Source of the DNA: Desulfobacula sp.
Lineage (GTDB): Bacteria > Desulfobacterota > Desulfobacteria > Desulfobacterales > Desulfobacteraceae
Reading direction: 5' to 3'
Length of the DNA: 64,000 nt
NCBI RefSeq assembly: GCF_030145145.1
Contig: NZ_JAQYWD010000020.1
Span: 1 to 64,000 of the forward strand
Below the pieces are notes generated by a model that saw only the letters and a program-made list of their open reading frames with translations, was not told where the DNA came from and made no database searches. Positions 1-7,992 of this stretch are shown piece by piece. The first letter of the stretch is position 1. Each line of letters starts with the position of its first letter. The position numbers were made by a program, and so were the translations under genes.

Positions 1-2
1 GG

Positions 3-128
3 CAGCTCAAAACGGCTGAACATTTCATCCGCACCGTACTGCCGGTAACTTCCGGCACGGTGGCCACCATTCTTGACACCTGCGGTGCGGCCGTCGAGAT
101 CTCGGATGCGTCTTTTGGTGGAAAGTAG
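3..128 (+). CDS. Acyl-CoA dehydrogenase, C-terminal fragment (cut by window edge)
   Basis: The only frame open from the left edge ends at a TAG at 126-128 and gives 41 residues beginning QLKTAEHFIRTVLP. This pattern (QLKTA, an aromatic helix, a Leu-Pro, then an Asp/Ala-rich helix) matches the extreme C-terminal helical extension of the acyl-CoA dehydrogenase subgroup that carries the PF12806-type tail. If right, the protein is a FAD enzyme oxidising an acyl-CoA thioester. The catalytic region lies outside the window, so the assignment rests on about 40 residues only. The 160 bp that follow hold no gene and lead into a MarR regulator, which may control this gene or its neighbours. Confidence 0.5.
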   Translation, partial: QLKTAEHFIRTVLPVTSGTVATILDTCGAAVEISDASFGGK

Positions 129-291
129 ACAGGCGTGAGATTGAACCTCGTTGAATCGAGCATCTAACACACCAAATCCTGCCATTTTATCAGGCATGAA
201 CAATCGGGTTGAATAAGGAATTTGAATTGATTTACAATAAATGGAATATTCTAAATTTATATATTAACTATTTTTATCAAAGGTTTCCCAC

Positions 292-759
292 ATGGTAAAC
301 AAGAAACTAGATTGGGGTGGCTATAAAAGTGACTTGGAGGTTGACGAGAAATTGATGTTGTCTATTGTCAGGACTTCAGAACGTCTCAAAAAGATGATGG
401 GTAGTATATTTAAAAACTATGGTTTAACATTTGCTCAATATAATCTTTTAAGAATATTGGATTCTTCACCAAACATGGAGAATACACTAACAGTTGTCAG
501 CAGGATAATGTTAGTCTCAGGTGCCAACCTGACAGGGGTTGCTAAAAGGCTGGAAAAAAATGGATTTATTATCAAGCGGATCGATACCAATGATGACCGT
601 AGAAAATTCCTGGAACTCACTACCAAAGGAAAGAACACGTTAAAAAATATATACCAGGAAAAAGAGGCGTGTATAAAAAAATACATGAGCACTGTTTCTG
701 GTTATGAAAAAGAAGAGATGTTGACGAGGCTTAAACTGATAAGTGACAAAGTGAAATGA
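292..759 (+). CDS. MarR-family transcriptional regulator
   Basis: A 155-residue protein of the normal MarR length. The winged helix is visible: a recognition-helix stretch SGANLTGVAKRLEKNGFI (about residues 81-98) followed by the beta-wing IKRIDTNDDRRKFLELT, with the Asp-Arg-Arg wing signature typical of the family, then a C-terminal dimerisation helix. MarR proteins bind DNA as dimers and usually release it on binding a small aromatic or lipophilic ligand. It follows an AT-rich 160-bp gap after the acyl-CoA dehydrogenase end, so control of a fatty or aromatic acid pathway gene to the left is possible but only inferred. The ATG at 292 is the first in frame. Confidence 0.85.
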   Translation: MVNKKLDWGGYKSDLEVDEKLMLSIVRTSERLKKMMGSIFKNYGLTFAQYNLLRILDSSPNMENTLTVVSRIMLVSGANLTGVAKRLEKNGFIIKRIDTNDDRRKFLELTTKGKNTLKNIYQEKEACIKKYMSTVSGYEKEEMLTRLKLISDKVK

Positions 760-863
760 TAAGGTTTTATTTTATTATACCGATATTCAAATTGTCACAG
801 ACCTTAAGACTGGTTGAGGGATCCGCCAAGCCACTACCCCATGTCTGATTTGATTGGAAAGGA

Positions 864-1151
864 CTAAAATCTCTTTTTGCTAAATCTATGATCGGAAAAA
901 TTATCAAAGCATATAATGTCACTTTTAAGCTCTTTAGTGCCTTTAATGATTGTTTTCCGATCCCATCCCAGTTCTCGTTCAGCCTTAATTTGCCCGCCAT
1001 ATCCTAAAATGGAAACGACACGTGCCATAAATTGTCGCCGTTCATGGCCTTTTAATTTGTTTCTCGTCTCATTTAAAAAGGATTTGATTTCCGGAGTTAA
1101 CCTTCCGATATCAGTTAGGTTATTTATATGATTTTCATTCTGGTCAGACAT
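864..1151 (-). pseudogene. ISAzo13-type transposase, N-terminal remnant
   Basis: The 95 residues match the start of ISAzo13/Rhodopirellula-type DDE transposases: a helical lead, then FMARVVSILGYGGQ, AERELGWDRKTI and KGTKEL, which is the N-terminal helix-turn-helix of that family. The similarity stops at DNFS and the frame ends shortly after, whereas family members run to roughly 400 residues with a DDE catalytic domain. Nothing resembling the catalytic part is visible downstream (767-863). ATG 1151 is preceded by a good AGAGGTG ribosome-binding site; a GTG at 1157 is an alternative. I read this as a decayed insertion sequence. Confidence 0.65.
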
Positions 1152-1359
1152 GGTCACCTCTTTTTTTATTTAACTTGCCATGTTGACCATAGACTATACT
1201 TGTGGGGTTGTCTATCGATTTATATTTTTCCGGATCAAATAATAAATTGTAATTCTGTGGCGGTCAGCGTTATAATTATAGCCTCGCCAAACATGAAATG
1301 CTTACCCTCGAAAATTTGTGGATATATTTTCTTCCAGTAACCTTACAATCAGAAAGAGC

Positions 1360-1399
1360 AGAACTCCGCTTCACCGTGATTGGTTTTAAGCGGAGTTCT
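1360..1399. terminator. Perfect 12-bp inverted repeat, possible terminator
   Basis: The arms AGAACTCCGCTT (1360-1371) and AAGCGGAGTTCT (1388-1399) are perfectly complementary around a 16-nt loop. The element lies between the transposase remnant and the end of the leftward Hsp20 genes, so it may stop transcription from the right. A T-rich run follows within 30 bases on the + strand, none directly on the - strand. Confidence 0.45.
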
Positions 1400-1518
1400 A
1401 TGATGTCTTATTTTTTTAAGAGCCAAATAATAGGTTCTCCCATTTCGGTAAGCAAGTAAAAACGTATCTTCATTAGGCGGTTTTTTATCCGCTTCCCTAA
1501 AATCATCGACAGAGTTTA

Positions 1519-1905
1519 TTACGCGGTTTTTATCTCAATCTGTCTGGGTTTGGCTGCTTCGGACTTGGGCAGATGCAATCTTAACACACCGTTTTTAAGC
1601 TCTGCTTCAACTTTTTCAACATCAATGGCCTGGGGAACAGAGAAGCTCCTGACATATTCAACATTCGTAAACTCTTCATATGTTGCTGCCCCTTCTGTCT
1701 CAAGTTTCCTGACACCGGATATCGATAATGTGCCGTTATCAATATCAACTGAGATATCTTTTTTTACAACTCCCGGCATGTCTGCCTGGAGTAGTATTTC
1801 GTCTTCATTTTCATAAATATCAACGGCGGGTGTTGCTTCGTATACCCCACGTGTTTTCTCAATGCTTTTTTCGTCTTGTTTTGCGATTTCCTGGGCCTTG
1901 TCCAT
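1519..1905 (-). CDS. Hsp20/alpha-crystallin small heat shock protein (type B, copy 1)
   Basis: A 128-residue small heat shock protein: an ATP-independent cytoplasmic holdase that binds unfolding proteins. The alpha-crystallin domain covers about residues 25-128: PAVDIYENEDEILLQADMPG at its start, the A-x-x-x-n-GVL motif (AELKNGVLRLHLPK) near its end. The start at 1905 is set by AGGAGG seven bases upstream of ATG; the frame stays open further upstream, but that part has no Hsp20 similarity. It is nearly identical in plan to the gene at 2726-3112 and follows the 1940-2380 gene by 34 bp, so the four genes form two repeated two-gene units. Confidence 0.93.
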   Translation of the reverse strand: MDKAQEIAKQDEKSIEKTRGVYEATPAVDIYENEDEILLQADMPGVVKKDISVDIDNGTLSISGVRKLETEGAATYEEFTNVEYVRSFSVPQAIDVEKVEAELKNGVLRLHLPKSEAAKPRQIEIKTA

Positions 1906-1939
1906 GGTAAACCTCCTTTTTCTGAAGTTATCTTGAAGT

Positions 1940-2380
1940 TTAACTGATGCTGATTTTCTTGGGTTTTGCCACCTCATGCTTGGGAAGAATGAGATAAAGC
2001 ACACCGTCTTTCAATGTGGCCTCAACTTTTGTGGAGTCCACATCTGCAGGCAGGGTAAAGCTTCGAGAAAAAGAGCCAATCCCTCGCTCTGTTTTGTGGG
2101 TCTTATACCCTTCGGGGGCATCCGATTCTCTGGTGCCGCTGATTTCAAGATAGTTCCCTTGAATCTTTACATTAAGATCCTTCTTTTCAAGTCTGGGCAC
2201 TTCAGCCCTGATTTCAAAACTATCGCCGTTTTCATAGAGGTTCGTTCGGGGAAAGGTTTGTTCTAATTCCCACCTGTAACCGGATGATCTTCCATAATCA
2301 CTGTAGAGATTGTCCAGCTTTTTTTGGAGAAAATTCATGGTCCCGAACAATCTGTCTATGTCACTGATTCTTGTAAACAT
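1940..2380 (-). CDS. Hsp20/alpha-crystallin small heat shock protein (type A, copy 1)
   Basis: A 146-residue Hsp20. The N-terminal arm begins MFTRISDIDRLFG and is followed by the alpha-crystallin domain (about 45-146) with PRTNLYENGDSFEIRAEVP, the RSFTLPADVD strand and the KDGVLYLILPK closing motif. An AGGAGG box 6 bases ahead of ATG 2380 fixes the start. It is the upstream partner of the 1519-1905 gene and pairs by sequence with 3152-3598. Different N-terminal arms between types A and B suggest the two proteins may co-assemble or prefer different clients; this is inference. Confidence 0.93.
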   Translation of the reverse strand: MFTRISDIDRLFGTMNFLQKKLDNLYSDYGRSSGYRWELEQTFPRTNLYENGDSFEIRAEVPRLEKKDLNVKIQGNYLEISGTRESDAPEGYKTHKTERGIGSFSRSFTLPADVDSTKVEATLKDGVLYLILPKHEVAKPKKISIS

Positions 2381-2526
2381 ACGTCTTCCTCCTGTGATAG
2401 GGTGTTGTGAATTGTTGCAGGAACCTTTTAAGGAAATTAGAATCGACGTTTTCATGAAAGGGTTAAGGTGTCGTCTATTCTACCTGTAAGGCCTTTGCTC
2501 CCACAAATTCATCTGTATTTGAGCCT

Positions 2527-2554
2527 AAATTAATTCCGCTTTTTTCCATGTCAA
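2527..2554 (-). promoter_or_regulatory. Candidate sigma-70-type promoter for the 2380-1519 Hsp20 pair
   Basis: Read on the - strand: TTGACA (plus 2549-2554), 16-bp spacer, TAATTT (plus 2527-2532). It lies in the 270-bp gap between the two Hsp20 pairs, about 150 bp upstream of the first ATG. No CIRCE element or clear sigma-32 box was seen. Confidence 0.35.
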
Positions 2555-2725
2555 TACAGTTTTATTATTTTTTTTTAAATTTTTTTTCAGTAATGAATAA
2601 TAGACTGCTTTCCATTTTGCTTTCCATTTGTCATCTCCTTTTTTTTGCTTAAGGTGGCTGCCATGAGACTGATTATTATTCCCGCAACCACCTTGCGATT
2701 AGAGATGGTGTCCTGACCGGAAATC

Positions 2726-3112
2726 CTATACCGCTTTTATCTCGATCATCTTGGGTTTGGCCACTTCAGATTTGGGAAGGTGCAGTTTGAGTACACCGTC
2801 TTTGAGTTCAGCTTCCACCCGTTCGACATCAATACTCTGGGGAACAGAAAAGCTTCTGACATATTCAACATCCGAAAACTCCTCCCATTTGGAAACCCCT
2901 TTATTGTCAAACCGCCGAACACCAGAAAGGGAAAGCGTTCCATTGTCGATATTCACAGAGATATCCTTTTTATTAACACCTGGCATGTCTGCATGCAGCA
3001 GGATTTCATTATCATTTTCGTAGATATCAACAGTGGGTATTGCTGATCTCAACTCTCTGGTTTTCTCGATAGATTTTTCTTCTTTTTTGGCAATGTCTTT
3101 TCTGTCGCTCAT
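2726..3112 (-). CDS. Hsp20/alpha-crystallin small heat shock protein (type B, copy 2)
   Basis: A 128-residue small heat shock protein, closely matching the 1519-1905 gene residue for residue in layout: PTVDIYENDNEILLHADMPG, then KKDISVNIDNGTLSLSGVRR, VEYVRSFSVPQSIDVE and AELKDGVLKLHLPK. Cytoplasmic holdase chaperone. An AGGAGG-like box sits just upstream of ATG 3112. It is second in its pair, 39 bp after the 3152-3598 gene. Together with the left-hand pair this is a tandem duplication of a two-gene operon, with enough divergence that the copies have probably been kept for some time. Confidence 0.93.
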   Translation of the reverse strand: MSDRKDIAKKEEKSIEKTRELRSAIPTVDIYENDNEILLHADMPGVNKKDISVNIDNGTLSLSGVRRFDNKGVSKWEEFSDVEYVRSFSVPQSIDVERVEAELKDGVLKLHLPKSEVAKPKMIEIKAV

Positions 3113-3151
3113 GATAACCTCCTAATCAATTTTATACTCTTACTTCATCGA

Positions 3152-3598
3152 TTAATTGATAGTGATCTGTTTGGGCTTGGCAGTTTCTGATTTCGGCAGT
3201 TTAAGATACAGGATGCCGTCTTTCATCATTGCTTCAACCTTTTCCGCATCTACGTCAGCGGGCAGAGTGAAGCTGCGTGAAAATGTACTGCCGCCTCTTT
3301 CATTCCTATGGATTTTGTAGCCATCAGGGGTATCCACGATTCGTTTGCCACTGATTTCCAGGTAGTTGCCCTGGATTTTGATATTCAGGTCATGTTTTGA
3401 GATTCCAGGCACTTCAGCCTGTACTTCAAAGTTGTCACCATTTTCCAGAAAGTTGGTTCTGGGTGAATTGGACGTCAGCGTGAAAGCAGGAGCATAGAGA
3501 GAGGACCCGTCAAAATCATTGAAGAGTCTGTCCATTCTGTTTCGGAGCAGATCCATGGCCCCGAACATTCTGTCGATTTCACTGATTCCTGTAAACAT
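3152..3598 (-). CDS. Hsp20/alpha-crystallin small heat shock protein (type A, copy 2)
   Basis: A 148-residue Hsp20 with the same MFTGISEIDRMFG amino end as the 1940-2380 protein, then an alpha-crystallin domain with PRTNFLENGDNFEVQAEVPG, RSFTLPADVDAEKVEA and MKDGILYLKLPK. First gene of the leftward heat-shock run; GGAGACGG precedes ATG 3598. It is divergent from a DnaJ-like gene at 3773, so the gap 3599-3772 probably carries back-to-back promoters and lets holdase and J-protein be induced together. That co-regulation is inferred from arrangement only. Confidence 0.93.
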   Translation of the reverse strand: MFTGISEIDRMFGAMDLLRNRMDRLFNDFDGSSLYAPAFTLTSNSPRTNFLENGDNFEVQAEVPGISKHDLNIKIQGNYLEISGKRIVDTPDGYKIHRNERGGSTFSRSFTLPADVDAEKVEAMMKDGILYLKLPKSETAKPKQITIN

Positions 3599-3671
3599 AG
3601 TTCCGTCTCCTTTTCTGTTATTGTTTTGTGAGGCTTAGCTTTAAATTCGGCCTCATTTTGAATTTGACGCT

Positions 3672-3699
3672 AAAATAAACACAAAAAATTGGATGTCAA
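3672..3699 (-). promoter_or_regulatory. Candidate promoter for the rightmost Hsp20 pair
   Basis: Read on the - strand: TTGACA (plus 3694-3699), 16-bp spacer, TATTTT (plus 3672-3677), about 75 bp upstream of ATG 3598. A similar TTGACA-based element lies upstream of the other Hsp20 pair. Confidence 0.45.
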
Positions 3700-3772
3700 T
3701 AAAATTTTCATTATTAATTACATTTTTATCGAAAAAGTAATATGTATAGATTATTTTTCCTTTTATGATATT

Positions 3773-4483
3773 ATGCCAAAAAACTATTACCTTATTTTAG
3801 GGATTACTTCAGAGGCAACACTGGATGATATCAAAGACGCTTACCGAAGGCTTGCAAAAGAGTATCATCCAGATCACTACGGGGAAAATCATTCTCCGTT
3901 TCTTGCCATCCAGGAGGCCTATTCTATTCTGTCAGATCCGATTAAAAGACAGACCCATGACTTAGCCGTTCTGAATCAAAAAAAGGTGGCACCCCATTAT
4001 GGGGAAAGCATAAGGCATAACCCAAGGAAGCATGTTGAACTGTTAATTCCAGAACAAGAAATTCCGATAGACCTGGGAACGGCAAATCTTGCAAGGTCTT
4101 TTCATTCATACAGACCGTCATTTGACGAATTATTCAACAAAAGATTCAGCAATTTTAACCAGAGGTCAAGACCTAAGAGCCAGCGACTAGAAAATCTCAA
4201 TGTTGTAATAATATTAACCCCGGAACAGGCGTTTCGCGGTGGACAGGTTAAAGTAGCCCTGCCTGCAGAGCTGACATGTCCATCCTGTTCAGGCAGGGGT
4301 TGGGTAGGCGGTTACGAATGCTGGCGCTGCAATGGTGAAGGTATCCTTTCTGGAGAATACCCAGTAATGATCAGCTATCCGTCTGGCATAACAGATAATC
4401 ATTTGGTTCGATTACCATTACATCACTATGGTATTAAAAAGTTGTATCTGACGGTGCATTTTCGTGTCTTTTATGACATTTGA
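3773..4483 (+). CDS. DnaJ-like J-domain protein with shortened zinc-finger region
   Basis: About 236 residues from the ATG at 3773; an earlier in-frame ATG at 3689 would add 28 residues with no J-domain similarity. The J domain (about 3-62) begins NYYLILGITSEATLDDIKDA and has the HPD motif in EYHPDHYGENH, which stimulates Hsp70 ATPase. After a linker comes a DnaJ C-terminal-type segment (NVVIILTPEQAFRGG) with only two CxxCxG-like zinc motifs (CPSCSGRG and CWRCNGEG) instead of the four of classical DnaJ. The protein is far shorter than DnaJ (about 375). It is divergent from the Hsp20 genes and probably cooperates with DnaK on clients held by them. Confidence 0.8.
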   Translation: MPKNYYLILGITSEATLDDIKDAYRRLAKEYHPDHYGENHSPFLAIQEAYSILSDPIKRQTHDLAVLNQKKVAPHYGESIRHNPRKHVELLIPEQEIPIDLGTANLARSFHSYRPSFDELFNKRFSNFNQRSRPKSQRLENLNVVIILTPEQAFRGGQVKVALPAELTCPSCSGRGWVGGYECWRCNGEGILSGEYPVMISYPSGITDNHLVRLPLHHYGIKKLYLTVHFRVFYDI

Positions 4484-4513
4484 TAAGTTTCTTGAGCTCT
4501 CAAAGGCAACCTT

Positions 4514-4615
4514 GAGCTGCAGAAATATGTAAAAAGCCTGAATTACAAATTTAATCAATCCCTGGAAAACTGGACACCGAATGAAATATATTATAATAAA
4601 CAGGAGCTGAAGTAA
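4514..4615 (+). pseudogene. Possible transposase C-terminal remnant
   Basis: A 33-codon open stretch ending at TAA 4613-4615, containing LQKYVKSLNYKFNQSLENW followed by TPNEIYY. The spacing of an aromatic-Asn, a Gln-Ser-Leu and Trp-Thr-Pro-x-Glu recalls the last part of the integrase core in IS3/IS481-type transposases (normally YN..RPHQSL...TP.E). There is no start codon and the upstream frame is broken, so at best it is a relic. Confidence 0.4.
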
Positions 4616-4635
4616 GCAGCATGAAAAATCTTCGG

Positions 4636-4692
4636 CTTCTGGCCTGGGGTTTTCCCACGCCCTTTGAGCGCGTAAACCGCCCAGGCCGGAAG
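4636..4692. repeat. 13-bp inverted repeat with 31-nt centre
   Basis: CTTCTGGCCTGGG (4636-4648) pairs with CCCAGGCCGGAAG (4680-4692) with one G-U position. It ends about 30 bp before the tandem TetR gene and could be a transcription terminator for upstream sequence, an operator for that regulator, or an end of a lost mobile element. No T run follows directly. Confidence 0.45.
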
Positions 4693-4720
4693 TTACAGTG
4701 ACAAGGTTAAACATATTAAG

Positions 4721-5968
4721 GTGAATATGAATGCAAGGAAAAACGGATTGGGAACCGATCCGCGAAAACAAATTCTAAAAGCCGCTCAAAAAGCCTTTTC
4801 GCAAAAAGGCTCAACAGATTCCAGCATATCGAAAATCGCCAGCAGGGCAGGGGTAACGGATTCAATTATTTATCATTATTTCAAAAACAAGGAAGATTTG
4901 TTGTTTTATGCGTTGGCGGACAAATTTACAGATTTTGAAAAAGACCTTAGACTTCACATGGAAGGGATAATTGATCCTGTTTCAAAATTAGGGAAGATGA
5001 TATGGCATCATCTTTACGCCATTGATCTGGATCCCAGTGATTCACAAATTTTGACAAACCTGTTGATTGAATGCCGCTCCAATAAAAATTTTTATACGCA
5101 TGAAGGATATGCAACACTCAAGAAATATAACAACCGCATGGGCCAGATTATTCAGCAGGGGATTGATGAACATTTATTCAGCCCGGACACTAACGTGAGC
5201 CTCACCCTGAATTTAATTTTTGGGTTATTAGATGAAGTCTCTCTGAGCTGTTTTGCTTCCAGGGAGATTGAAGCCACCCTGCCGGATTGGCCCGGCATCA
5301 TGAATTTAGTGTTTGCCATTATTCCCGGGGACGCTGTTCAATTGCACAACACTACTGGCAACAAAGATAAACGGATACTCAAAGCGGCAGTGCGTGTGTT
5401 TGCCAAAAAGGGATACAATGCATCGACAATGAATGAAATTGCCAATGAAGCCAATGTTGGCGAGGGGACGCTCTATCTCTATTTTAAAAATAAAGAAGAC
5501 ATACTTTTCTCCATTCCAAAAAAACAGCTCAGGCGTTTGAAAAACAGTGGCGGGGCGCTCTTCAATATTCAACATCCGATTAAAAAATTGCGCCGGTTCA
5601 TTCGATTGCTTTTCACGATCTTTATGGAGGACAGGGATTTTGCAAAGGTTTTTCTGCTGGACATCAAACTCAATAAAAAATTTTACAAATCGCCTCTTTA
5701 TAAAGATTATATTGACTATATGTCAATTTTAGAAAGCATCTTGGAAGAGGGTCAGGAACAAGGCCTTTTCAAAGAGTCCATCGTTCCCCGCTTGTTTAGG
5801 AGTCTGGTGCTTGGCGCTTTCACCTATCTTGCCATACAATGGACCATAGTAGAAAAAGAAAAACCCATTGATATGCTGCAGGGGATAGAGGAAGCGGTGG
5901 CGATGCTCTGCCGATGCGTTGTAGTGGACGGCTCTATCGTAACGGAACTGGATTCCATATATAAATAA
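4721..5968 (+). CDS. Regulator with two fused TetR units
   Basis: A 415-residue protein, twice the usual TetR length. The first DNA-binding domain lies at about 15-62 (RKQILKAAQKAFSQKG, IASRAGVTDSIIYHYFKNKEDL) with its own helical ligand/dimer domain to about 200. A second complete unit begins at about 214 (RILKAAVRVFAKKG, IANEANVGEGTLYLYFKNKEDI) with another helical half to the end. Each half keeps the YxYFxNKEDLL turn after the recognition helix. A single chain may therefore act as a covalent pseudo-dimer. Start: GTG 4721 or ATG 4727; an AAGG overlaps them and neither spacing is ideal. The neighbours give no clear target. Confidence 0.85.
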   Translation: MNMNARKNGLGTDPRKQILKAAQKAFSQKGSTDSSISKIASRAGVTDSIIYHYFKNKEDLLFYALADKFTDFEKDLRLHMEGIIDPVSKLGKMIWHHLYAIDLDPSDSQILTNLLIECRSNKNFYTHEGYATLKKYNNRMGQIIQQGIDEHLFSPDTNVSLTLNLIFGLLDEVSLSCFASREIEATLPDWPGIMNLVFAIIPGDAVQLHNTTGNKDKRILKAAVRVFAKKGYNASTMNEIANEANVGEGTLYLYFKNKEDILFSIPKKQLRRLKNSGGALFNIQHPIKKLRRFIRLLFTIFMEDRDFAKVFLLDIKLNKKFYKSPLYKDYIDYMSILESILEEGQEQGLFKESIVPRLFRSLVLGAFTYLAIQWTIVEKEKPIDMLQGIEEAVAMLCRCVVVDGSIVTELDSIYK

Positions 5969-6197
5969 AATTTAAATCAGCTTTTTTTACGCATAAATGA
6001 TATCAAAGGTTCAGCCAGGAACAATTTGACATAAGGGGGATAACTCAGCCAGGGCCGGGAAAAAAGGGACAGCGTTATTTTTTCATGTCAAGCTTTTTAT
6101 ATTTTTAAATCACTAATGGGGAGGAAAATCATATCACAAGCAAATTAACCTCAACAGGCTTTCAAACAGGGAAAGTCTACCCATGGCATCCCACCTT

Positions 6198-6542
6198 TTA
6201 TAAAGATGTGTAAACCAAAGAATTTGAAACATCGTCGTTTCTTTGTTCGGCTATTTTTAACGCAGCCGTAATGGCATATAGACCCTTTTCATTTACCCCG
6301 ACAGCTACTTGCCTTTTATCTTTAAAAATCATTAATAGATAAACCAGGGGAAGAACTGGAGAAATTTTTTCAGCAATAGTCGGTATTTCTTTCATTGATT
6401 CAAGCTGGTTTAAATTAAAACCAACCATTCTTTTTTCAATGAGTCTTTCTCTGAGGTTTGGCTTTACCCAGAACCTATTTTCAGCTTCATCAAAGGTTAT
6501 CATTCGACACTGATTCTTTTTATTGACATAAACAATTTCCAT
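6198..6542 (-). CDS. Hypothetical 114-residue protein
   Basis: Not recognised. The ATG at 6542 follows AGAGGAG at good spacing; longer frames upstream lack such a site. The protein begins MEIVYVNKKNQCRMITFDEAENRFW, is mixed alpha/beta without signal peptide or transmembrane segment, contains a basic stretch RERLIEKRMVGFN, and ends with a helix-rich ITAALKIAEQR segment. It stands alone between the tandem TetR gene and a truncated deacetylase-like gene. The good ribosome-binding site and the lack of internal decay suggest a real gene. Confidence 0.55.
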   Translation of the reverse strand: MEIVYVNKKNQCRMITFDEAENRFWVKPNLRERLIEKRMVGFNLNQLESMKEIPTIAEKISPVLPLVYLLMIFKDKRQVAVGVNEKGLYAITAALKIAEQRNDDVSNSLVYTSL

Positions 6543-6877
6543 TTTAAATCTCCTCTTTATTCGATAACCTATAGTGAATATGAAATCCATATACAAGGAG
6601 AAAGTGATCCTCTCCCGGGAAATCAAACAAAAGGTTTAACTGATTTTGAAGGAGTTCTTCACTTAAACTCATGTTCGACAGTTGTGGATATGCGAAAATG
6701 GAAACGTCATACCAAGCAAGGGATATAGATATACACCCCAAATGGCGTGGTGCATACAAAACAGGGGGTGGATTTGATGGATATTCTCTTTGTGAAAATA
6801 TTTCAAAAATTAGAAATTTGAAAGATATCATGAGAATACACTACCAGCAATACCCACAAGAAGAGCGAATACCGACA
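6543..6877. other. Intergenic stretch without recognised gene
   Basis: About 335 bp. Open frames exist on both strands, but none has a convincing ribosome-binding site or recognisable domain. It probably contains the promoter of the 6198-6542 gene and the 3' flank of the truncated deacetylase-like gene. Confidence 0.5.
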
Positions 6878-7426
6878 TTATGCAAACCCACGGCAGAAGG
6901 AATCGACGTTTGAACCGATTGCCTGGTGATTATAGCCTCCTTCAAGAATCGCATATCTTCTTCCACTGCATATTTTCTGTGAGTATTTCTTCATCAGCCG
7001 TCCAAGTTCAGTGTAATCTTCGGGATAAAGAAGGTGCCCCCAATCATTGATGCCCTGATCAAAGCCTGCGGATGCTGCAAAGATGTCAACATCGGTAAGG
7101 GTTTTCATATAACCTTCAACTTCCTGGATATAGCGCCCTCTTTCTGTTGACTCCGGATTGAGTATTGAAACAGTGATTTCATCATTTTGATCTTGTAAAA
7201 TGTTGATATTCCCGTCTCCGGTATGAAGGTCAAAATCAAGGATAAATGCTTTTTTAATCTTCTTTTCTGAATATAGCTTCAGCAGGCTTATTGCCATATT
7301 GTTGAAATGACAAAAGCCCCAGCAAGATTCTGAAGAGGCATGATGTCCTGGTGGTCTTATCACCGCACGATGCTCTTGGTGATATTTTAGTGCTTGAAAA
7401 CGTGTTTGAAAGATTATTTTCAGTGG
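6878..7426 (-). pseudogene. Histone deacetylase/acetylpolyamine amidohydrolase family, 5'-truncated
   Basis: The frame carries the family's catalytic centre: VIRPPGHHAS with the paired histidines, FILDFDLHTGDGN with the zinc Asp/His, SAGFDQG with the second zinc Asp, and LEGGYN near the end. Family enzymes hydrolyse acetylated amines or lysines with Zn2+. They normally have 120 or more residues before RPPGHH; here the frame goes back only about 20 residues to a TAG at 7427-7429 and has no ATG, only a GTG directly before the motif. The C-terminus (DSFCRGFA) looks natural. I therefore read it as a gene that lost its 5' third, although its catalytic residues are intact. Confidence 0.75.
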
Positions 7427-7590
7427 CTATCTGGTAAAGACGACTTGGATGAGGATATGTGGTTTACGGTTGAACATTATTTGGGATAACCGATTCAGAA
7501 TGTGGTATGATCCCTGTAAAGTTTGAATGTTCGGGATGTCTTAAAACAAAGCTTTATGCTGTTGAAATCTGTAAAAAATAGGAGGCGACA

Positions 7591-7992
7591 ATGCCTGCAA
7601 TAATAAGTTTTCTTCTTCTTTTAAGTGGTCTAATTGGTATATTCATTGGCCAAAGAATGGTTAAGAGCCGCTATGACTTTTTCTTTCGACAAGTTCAGCC
7701 AGAAGATGTTGTGGTTTGTAGAACGGTTTTTGTTTGTTTGGATGATGGTTCCTACCACAAAAAGGCCATTTCTAATATTTTGACCTTCGGCAATGATTGG
7801 AAAGCATTTGAAACTGATGATGGGTGTCAATATGTCCTGGGAGAATGCTTTGTAAAAGAAGATGGCCAAAGATCTTCGATTAGCAAGGAAACAAAGGAAA
7901 AATGGGTCAGCAGGGAAGAATTGAATCAATACGAAAAAAATTTTGGAAAGCCAATCAAACTATTGGAAAATAACACCAAGGAAGAATTATGA
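7591..7992 (+). CDS. Hypothetical membrane-anchored protein
   Basis: A 133-residue protein with one N-terminal transmembrane segment (IISFLLLLSGLIGIFIG, about residues 4-20) followed by a soluble domain facing the cytoplasm or periplasm. AGGAGG lies five bases before ATG 7591. The soluble part has two cysteines (VVCRTVFVCL) and a Gly/Cys region (DDGCQYVLGECF). No known family recognised. Its TGA stop overlaps the ATG of the MauE-like gene (ATGA at 7989-7992), so the two are translationally coupled and may share a thiol-redox job. Confidence 0.65.
   Translation: MPAIISFLLLLSGLIGIFIGQRMVKSRYDFFFRQVQPEDVVVCRTVFVCLDDGSYHKKAISNILTFGNDWKAFETDDGCQYVLGECFVKEDGQRSSISKETKEKWVSREELNQYEKNFGKPIKLLENNTKEEL

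Noticed and set aside
4636-4692. Integron attC-like site
   Set aside because: Paired arms exist, but the R' and R'' core sites (GTTRRRY / RYYYAAC) are not present and there is no cassette array.
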